A stretch of 64,000 bases of DNA from Pochonia chlamydosporia 170 (taxonomy: Eukaryota > Ascomycota > Sordariomycetes > Hypocreales > Clavicipitaceae): positions 2,542,001 to 2,606,000 of the forward strand of contig NC_035795.1 in assembly GCF_001653235.2 (NCBI RefSeq), read 5' to 3'. Below the pieces are notes generated by a model. The model worked only from the letters and a program-made list of their open reading frames with translations. It searched no databases and had not been told where the DNA came from. Both the position numbers and the translations under genes were made by a program. Below are positions 57,963 to 64,000 of the stretch, one piece after another. Within the stretch, counting starts at the first letter, position 1. Each line of letters opens with the position of its first letter.

Positions 57963-59149
57963 TTAGTCGCGCCACTCGTCACCGCTTCGTATGCCACTTG
58001 GCATGCTACCCCCATTACTCCCCTTTGACGACCCAGCAGTGGGAGTACCCTCTTCGTCATCGTCGTCCAGTGCCTTGGCTAGCTCGTCTGGGTCTTTCAT
58101 CTTCGCATCCGGATCAACACCGCCTTCCTCGAGGCCATCGTCATCGTCATCATGATGTCGGTCTGCGTCGAATACGCCTTCATCCGCGCTGACGGAGATG
58201 CCTCGCGCTCCCCATCCAGGTCGAGCAGGCCGCCTACTTGCATCCCTTTCGCCTCCCAACGCCGGAGCGCTTTCTTCGTCATCCGCAGATTCAACGTGCT
58301 TTCCAAAGATGCGACGGAGTAACCAGCCGCGGCGCATGTCGTCAGCGTCGACAATGCCACCTCCTCGGAGCTTGACGCGCTGTCTGGTGTAGTAAACCCA
58401 TGCAAAGTCAACGTACAGCGCTGTCTGGATAATGCCGAAGATGACGGCAACCGCCTCGGGTTTCCTGCCCGTCGCGTCGAACTCGCGGACAAACCAGTTC
58501 AGAATGTATAGAGCTCTGTAAGATCCGAGGGCGAGGAGGTAGAAGGAATTGATGACAGTCGGGACAGTGGTTTGCCTTAACAGGAGTAACTGGGGCAGGA
58601 TACAGCCCGATTCGAGAATCTCGGAAAATACCCACATCCACTGCACCGTCACGTTAGCAAGGGACACAAGTTGAAAGGTGTAGTCATGGTGAGAACTGTA
58701 CGAACCGTTGTAAAGGTCCATTTGTCATAAAAAATCATCATTGTAAATGGTGATAGAACTGCAGCCGCAGCTAGTACGCCGCCACCCATTTTCCAGGAGA
58801 GCTCACGTTCCCTCGAGCGCGGAAACACCCACTGCATTATGCCAATGGTGTAAAACGAGGATGAGATGTAGACGATCTTGAATAATAGGTTCCATAGTAT
58901 ACTTGTTCGGAAGATGTCGAGATACCGGGTGCAGAAGACCAGGGCGTACAGCACTTGAGTGATTAGGGAAACACCCTCTGCGCTGCGGTTTCGATGTATC
59001 GAGAAGATGAGGATACCCTTCGATGCGAGATGGGATAAATCTCCCAGTATGCGGAAAATCTGGTGCGTATTAGTTAACTGACTGATGGTGCTGGAGAGAG
59101 GTGCTAAGGGATGATCCCAGCGTGGGAAGCTTACATTCCAGTTCACCAT
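57963..59149 (-). CDS. ERD2: ER lumen protein-retaining receptor (KDEL receptor) with acidic tail
   Basis: Three exons on the minus strand (59135-59149, 58706-59059, 57963-58640) give 348 residues. The receptor binds HDEL/KDEL tails in the Golgi and returns escaped ER proteins. Family marks: IFRILGDLSHLASKGILIF at the N-terminus, QVLYALVFCTRYLDIF, LESGCILPQLLLLR, GSYRALYILNWFVREF, and VIFGIIQTALYVDFAWVYY. Seven helices fit. Beyond the last helix runs a tail of roughly 120 residues, very rich in Asp and Glu (HHDDDDDGLEEGG, ALDDDDEEGT), much longer than the animal receptor. The 15-nt first exon encodes only MVNWN; the first intron (59060-59134) is 75 nt and lacks a stop, so reading through it would insert 25 residues before the first helix. 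Confidence 0.93.
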
Positions 59150-60518
59150 GGCTGCGGCTTCGAGCGTGGTGCTCGTTGAGATGATTGTGGTCAATCAGCA
59201 GGAGAGACAGAGGACACAGCGGCGGGAGAAGTGTCCGAATATTGGGGTTGATGCATGCAAGATGCGTGAAGTAAGAAGGCGACGTCAGGTGTTGACAGAT
59301 TGGGGATGCCTTGCTGTGTCACAAAGCTACGTGGATGATTCGCCCGCGACTGGAGGGGATGAGGAAACATGGAGCTCAGCTTCGCAAGCCAACCGCCCAG
59401 TTTGCATGAGTTGATTGGGTGGAGCTGCCCACATGCAGCCTCAGTGCACCAAGTGCGCATGCGGGTTGACCTGAAGCCTGGAACAGGTACCCCGATAACA
59501 TTGAATGGCTGGGACAGGGACCAAACTGCAATGTGCAGGTCTGCACTGGTCTGGTGCTGGCTGGGGTTTGACTGGGTTGGGACCTGGACTGGACGCTTTG
59601 GAGTGCCCCGCTGACTTGCGTCACCTTGACACTGACGTTGGCGTTCAATGTCTCAAGTCGGGATTGAACCGCAAGGAACATTAAAGGCCCGCAATCTGGT
59701 TGTTTCTGCCTGTCTGCAGATATTACGCATGAATGTGTCTGGTGCTACTCCACGGACGGGACAGAACCGGGTGGCTGCATCAAATATCTTGAAGAATCCT
59801 GCATCGAATCATATCTGCTACGGCCAGATCCAGTCACAATCTGGGGGCTCGCATTAACCAAGACGAACTCATGATTTGGGACAAAAACACTGAGCTAATG
59901 TGATGCCTAAGACCAAGGCCCGCCCAAGAACATCCAGATGACATCAAACCACATTCGGACAGTGATATTTTCAAGGTATATCTTTATCTCCGGATCAGAG
60001 CGAAATCGAATGCCTTGATATATCCAAAGCACCCTAATTTACCTGCCAAACCTGCATCACCTTGTAACACCGATGACGTGGAGTCGTGGACTAGCAACTT
60101 TCCAGTATTGATCGGCAACCACCAGCCGAGGGCTCAGGAGGAGAAAACCTTGGGCGCGTGCATTGGAGAAGCTTTGGGGTGCTTTGCACGCGACACCTCG
60201 CGGCATTTGTTGATCGATGTAAAATGTATCTTACATGTTCCTCTAAACTCTTTTACTATAGTTAGCCACTCGACATCAGCTCGCACATCCTAGGATCTCT
60301 TCGCAGCTGCGCCAACAGTGAGGGCGCCTGGTACCTGACTGTCAGCTTGTGCCACAGAAGCTCAAGAGTTTGCCCAGCAGTCAAGTTCATTATCGTCACC
60401 AGCACGACATTGGACCAAGGTGCGGGGATTTCACTTCAATAGACCTCGACGAATCGAAAACTCGACAATTTTGTCGCAGTACGGATGGGCTGAATTGGAG
60501 ACACACGCTTCACTTGAG
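59150..60518. other. intergenic region
   Basis: About 1.4 kb: promoters of the divergent Erd2-like gene (minus) and the LicD-like gene (plus). A CTGG-rich tract (CCAG in the Erd2 sense) at about 59500-59600 resembles the HMG-CoA reductase leader. No gene supported. Confidence 0.45.
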
Positions 60519-61669
60519 ATGAGAATCATGCGCTTGGTGCAGCTATTGGGTCTGCCTATTGCAGCTCTGGCGGCGGTTGTGCCTGTTCATGAACCGAAGG
60601 ACAGTCTTGGTGACCAACACGCCATCTCTCACGAGGACCAATTCTTTCACACCTCCAAGTTTGAGTGTAAGTATTTCTTTGGCCATGCATCGCAAAACGA
60701 ATGAAACCGGCAGGTCCATTGATTGTAATGAGCGCCACTGACAAAATCTCAGCACATGCATCGTAAGGATTACATTTACTACGAGCTCATGTTATTACCC
60801 TTGGCCCACTCACTTACAATTCCCCAAGAAATCATGATTCGACTCACGGCTACGATTCACGATATATGACGAAACCACTCAACGAACTTGCCCGCCGCGA
60901 TGTCGCTCGCGCCCTAGTCCAGTCGTATCTCACTACATGTCGAGAACTCCATGTGAAAACATGGCTTATGGGTGGAAGTTTGCTAGGATGGTGGTGGGGG
61001 AAAAAGGTATTTCATGGGTAAAGGAACATATTTCATCTTATCTTGCTGACCTTGCTCAGATGATGGCATGGGATTATAGCAGCAACGTTCAGATTACCGA
61101 GTCCGACCTTCATTTCTTGGCTGCCTATCACAACGGAACCATTCACTTCCACAAACTGAACAGCATGCAAAAGGGAAAGAAATATCTACTCGAGATAAGC
61201 CCGGATTACATGAATAGAGAGCAGGGAGGCGCTAGAGACGCCGTTGACGGTCGCTGGATCGACTTGGGAACAGGACTGTACCTGAACCTGACGGCTGTAC
61301 GATATAACCCAGATCACGAACGCGGTGAGGGAATGTTATACTCGAAGAATGGCCAGGAATTTCACGTATGGGAGTGACGCAAATCTGCAAAGACAATGAA
61401 ACAACATCTAATGCTGCACAGGACACTCTGTTATATCCATTACGAGATACGACCTTCGAAGGCGTACCTGCAAAGATTCCATTTCGGTATAAGGAAGTTC
61501 TAGCGGGAAAATATGGGGACGGTGCATTGAAGAATACATATTATAAAGGGTAAGATGATACACTTCGGTCCATATCTTCCATGCTTCAACTTTTTCTTGT
61601 TTCGATGTTGACCTCCGTTGCAGACACAAGTTTGATGTGGCCGAGATGCAATGGGTGCTGCAAGTGTGA
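60519..61669 (+). CDS. secreted LicD/fukutin-type protein with degenerate metal motif
   Basis: Six exons (60519-60666, 60753-60762, 60829-61006, 61060-61365, 61422-61549, 61624-61669) give 271 residues. The first 20 residues (MRIMRLVQLLGLPIAALAAV) form a signal peptide. The body fits the fungal LicD family (Pfam LicD; phosphocholine or phosphoribitol transfer to glycans in characterised members): YLTTCRELHVKTWLMGGSLL, GWWWGKK, the motif region MMAWDYSSNVQITESDLHFL, then YLEI-type strand KYLLEISPDY, RWIDLGTGLYLNL, and a C-terminal FEGVPAKIPFRY. Active members usually read PWDxDxDVQ at the metal site; here only the first Asp remains and the others are Ser and Asn. The 10-nt second exon keeps frame but is unusually small. 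Family membership is likely; activity is doubtful. Confidence 0.8.
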
Positions 61670-62105
61670 GATACAGGAAACGGCGTAACAAACATAATAT
61701 TGGCACCTCGACATTTTTTGAGCTCTGCAAAGATGTAAAATAAACGAGAGGGTAATAAATCACAGAATCAAAAGTTTAATGCAACTTTTCCATATGGTAG
61801 ATGAATTTAAGTCGTCCTCATTGGCAATGCGTCTCTCGTAAACATGGACATTCAAGCCTGGTGGGGCGCCAGCATTGTGCCAGTTGACCCCTGTACGTTA
61901 GTGAAGTTCCACCGTCAAGCCCCGCGACGTCACTGTCCAAAATCGAGACGCGTTCCACTTCAACCTCATCGCGTCACATTTTGCAAGGCTCGTCTTCGCC
62001 ACAACTAGTAATCATCGCCCTCGCCCACGATGGACAGAACGAAATATCCTGCGCATTCAGTATAGCCTTATCTACATGTAACAAATCGTGAAGCTATCTC
62101 CCGGA
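61670..62105. other. intergenic region
   Basis: 436 nt between the LicD-like stop and the Ame1-like start. It contains CGCGTCAC and similar short GC-rich elements and no gene. Confidence 0.4.
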
Positions 62106-64000
62106 ATGGCAACAGGTAGCGCATCTCAAGCCACATCACCAGAAGCATGCACCTGCTGACTCCACGATAGGAAGGGGACGTCGCGAAGGGGCGCTCAATG
62201 AGCGGCTTCGAGGGGCTGGGTATGTAGGCTGTGTTGGTGAACTTGCTGTCCAAATCTGCTAACAGACATTTTCAAGACGAATAAACGTCGACGACAACGA
62301 TACCTTCGAACTAAACATTGCAGACCTCGCGACCGCACCTGTCCAGAGTTCAAGCTCACCTGGTTCGCGGTCTGTTCAACCGGGCGCCCAGGCAGGAATC
62401 ACTAGTAGTACGATCCGTTCAGCACCTCGCGACGAAACGCAACAGCCGCCTCAGCTCCCTAAAAGAGATCAAGGCCCCGGTCCTCGTAGCTCAAGTGTCC
62501 CGACGCCAGCACCACCAGCACCGGGTCACGACGAATCAGATGCGCCAGAACCACTGCGTCCGCCGTCGAGCGGTTTTTCGGGTACAGGGTCTCGAGAGAG
62601 CAGAAGAATCACGGAGGAAATCACAGAAAGTCCAGCCGGAAAGCCTGGCAGCGGCCACAGACAACGTATTGGCGACGTGCCCATCAGCTATCCTATCCCC
62701 GTGGGTCGCCGAGCACGCACTCCAGAAATAAGCGATGACGAAGACACGCAAACACAGCCATCGCCACTTGCAAACAAGAAACGTCCCAGTGATGTATCAC
62801 GGCCATCAATTGCAACTGTGCGAGAAGAATCAGAAGTAGAGGAAGAGGAGGCTCCGAGGGATGTACGTCCGGCCCGGCAACCACAACCACAACCACAACC
62901 ACAACCACGACCACGTCCAGAGGACGAAGAGGAAGACGAAGAACCCGAAGACTCGGATCATTCCGATGATCGGGCCATCGAGATTAGCGATCGAAAAGCC
63001 GCCCAGCAAATCGGCGCCAAACGTCCTAGGCCCAGCATAACACGATCCGTAGATACAGGCTCCGACGATTCAGAAAGCGATGGTCATGACGAACCGGCAG
63101 AGAAACGGCAGCGCAGAAGCCCAGCCGTCCAAAAGCAGCCCACAAAGCGACCTAAACCACAGCCAAAGAAGAAGAAGCGTCATAGTTCAGGCAGCGATCG
63201 AGATGACGATGCTGCGATTGAAATTACCGTTCAGCGATTCGTCAATAACTTCCCGCGAGATGGTGACGACGACGACGACTTGCAGCAGGAGATTCCATTT
63301 GCGAATCGCGGCGGAGAAACGGTAGTAGATGTGTTTGCACAGGTCTGTGAGGAAGTAATTTCTTCGGCGCTGGAACAGATCCAGCAACTGTTGATGGGCA
63401 CCGATGACCCAGAGAAGAAGAAGGAGTTTCGGATTAAGATGCGTGCTATTGCGGCGTATCGTGAGGAGCTCAACTCACGGTTGCTCCAGCATGTGAGTGC
63501 CTGATTGGTCGTTTTGGGCACAGACGGCATTTACTGACGGCTCACAGGCAATTCATTTGAATCACTGGCATTCTCTACGGCGGCGTCTACGCCATGTTCA
63601 GAAGGAGAAACTAGCACTTCGTGATGAAATTATTCGTTTAAAGGGTGAGAGGGAACAGGTGGCACTGCGGATGGATGCTATTCGCGTCAAGCATGAAGCT
63701 GACAGTAAGGAATCCACGGTAAGTTCCTCCTTTGCAACCAACATTCTTCACACACTGACACAAAGTTAGTCACGCTTGAATGCCTCCTCTCTTATGCACG
63801 ACATCGACCTGGCTGTGGAACAAGGCAGGGAAGCGCCGGAATTGCCTCCCAATGTTGAGAGAGAAGCCGACCTGGGCAACCTTGATTTGATTCTAGCTCA
63901 ATTATCAGACCAGGTTAGCTCCACAAGCTCGACTGGCGGGTTACTCCAACAAGTACAAGATTTCAATGCATTTTTGGAACGGGCAGTCGCTGCACTTGAA
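62106..64000 (+). CDS. AME1: Ame1/CENP-U-like inner kinetochore protein (partial)
   Basis: Five exons are visible (62106-62115, 62171-62219, 62277-63492, 63548-63718, 63770 to the window end); the 3' end is cut off. The start MATGRGRREGALNERLRGAG contains an RLRG motif like that near the N-terminus of yeast Ame1, which binds the Mtw1/Mis12 complex. A long disordered, acidic and Ser/Pro-rich region follows, with a hexamer repeat coding PQPQPQPQ (62877-62912) and several EIS/DDSESD stretches. The C-terminal part is helical and conserved in style: GGETVVDVFAQVCEEVI, FRIKMRAIAAYREELNSRLL, then the coiled coil RRRLRHVQKEKLALRDEIIR and LKGEREQVALRMDAIR. In the COMA/CCAN complex Ame1 partners Okp1 and links centromeric chromatin to the outer kinetochore. 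The assignment rests on the motif and coiled-coil layout, not on an alignment. Confidence 0.75.

Noticed and set aside
1..64000. CRISPR arrays, bacterial operons, transposon terminal repeats, rRNA genes
   Set aside because: None seen; the sequence is eukaryotic with spliced genes and no regular spaced repeats.

Overview
The window is nuclear DNA of a filamentous ascomycete, most likely a sordariomycete and probably in Hypocreales. Genes are short-intron (about 45-120 nt, GT...AG, often with a CTAAC- or CTGAC-like branch site), coding on both strands and separated by 0.2-3.5 kb. The gene set is fungal: kexin, a TRP-type vacuolar channel, Zn2Cys6 regulators, HET-domain proteins, a CENP-U/Ame1-like protein and an intron-containing tRNA-Lys. 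The genus is inference from overall look; no marker here fixes it.

Layout. 0-8 kb: a truncated F-box gene, a gene-poor stretch, then a four-exon homologue of the 2-oxoglutarate-dependent ethylene-forming enzyme. 8-18 kb: HMG-CoA reductase with a long leader, a convergent nicotinamidase, an APH-like kinase, a Yvc1-like channel and tRNA-Lys(CUU). 18-27 kb: one unrecognised gene, a mitochondrial phosphate carrier and a glutathione S-transferase pseudogene, with long empty stretches. 27-36 kb: kexin, sorting nexin Snx4, LETM1/Mdm38 and a small secreted six-cysteine protein. 38-49 kb: two MFS transporters, two Zn2Cys6 transcription factors and a class-III aminotransferase in a row, which looks like a regulated catabolic or export cluster. 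49-54 kb: two convergent HET-domain genes. 56-64 kb: mitochondrial adenylate kinase, a KDEL-receptor (Erd2) homologue with a long acidic tail, a secreted LicD-family protein with a degenerate metal motif, and an Ame1/CENP-U-like kinetochore gene that runs off the end.

How the genes fit together. Kexin, Snx4 and Erd2 serve the secretory/endosomal route. HMG-CoA reductase is an ER membrane enzyme of sterol and isoprenoid synthesis. The phosphate carrier, LETM1 and adenylate kinase are mitochondrial. These are housekeeping genes with accessory blocks between them. The accessory pieces most worth follow-up are the ethylene-forming enzyme, whose L-arginine and 2-oxoglutarate binding residues look intact and which carries a mitochondrial-type leader, and the transporter/regulator/aminotransferase block, whose first transporter has a dense set of CGG triplets and a perfect CGG-N4-CCG palindrome upstream.

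All exon boundaries were placed by eye from reading frame, splice consensus and family resemblance; no alignment or transcript data was available.
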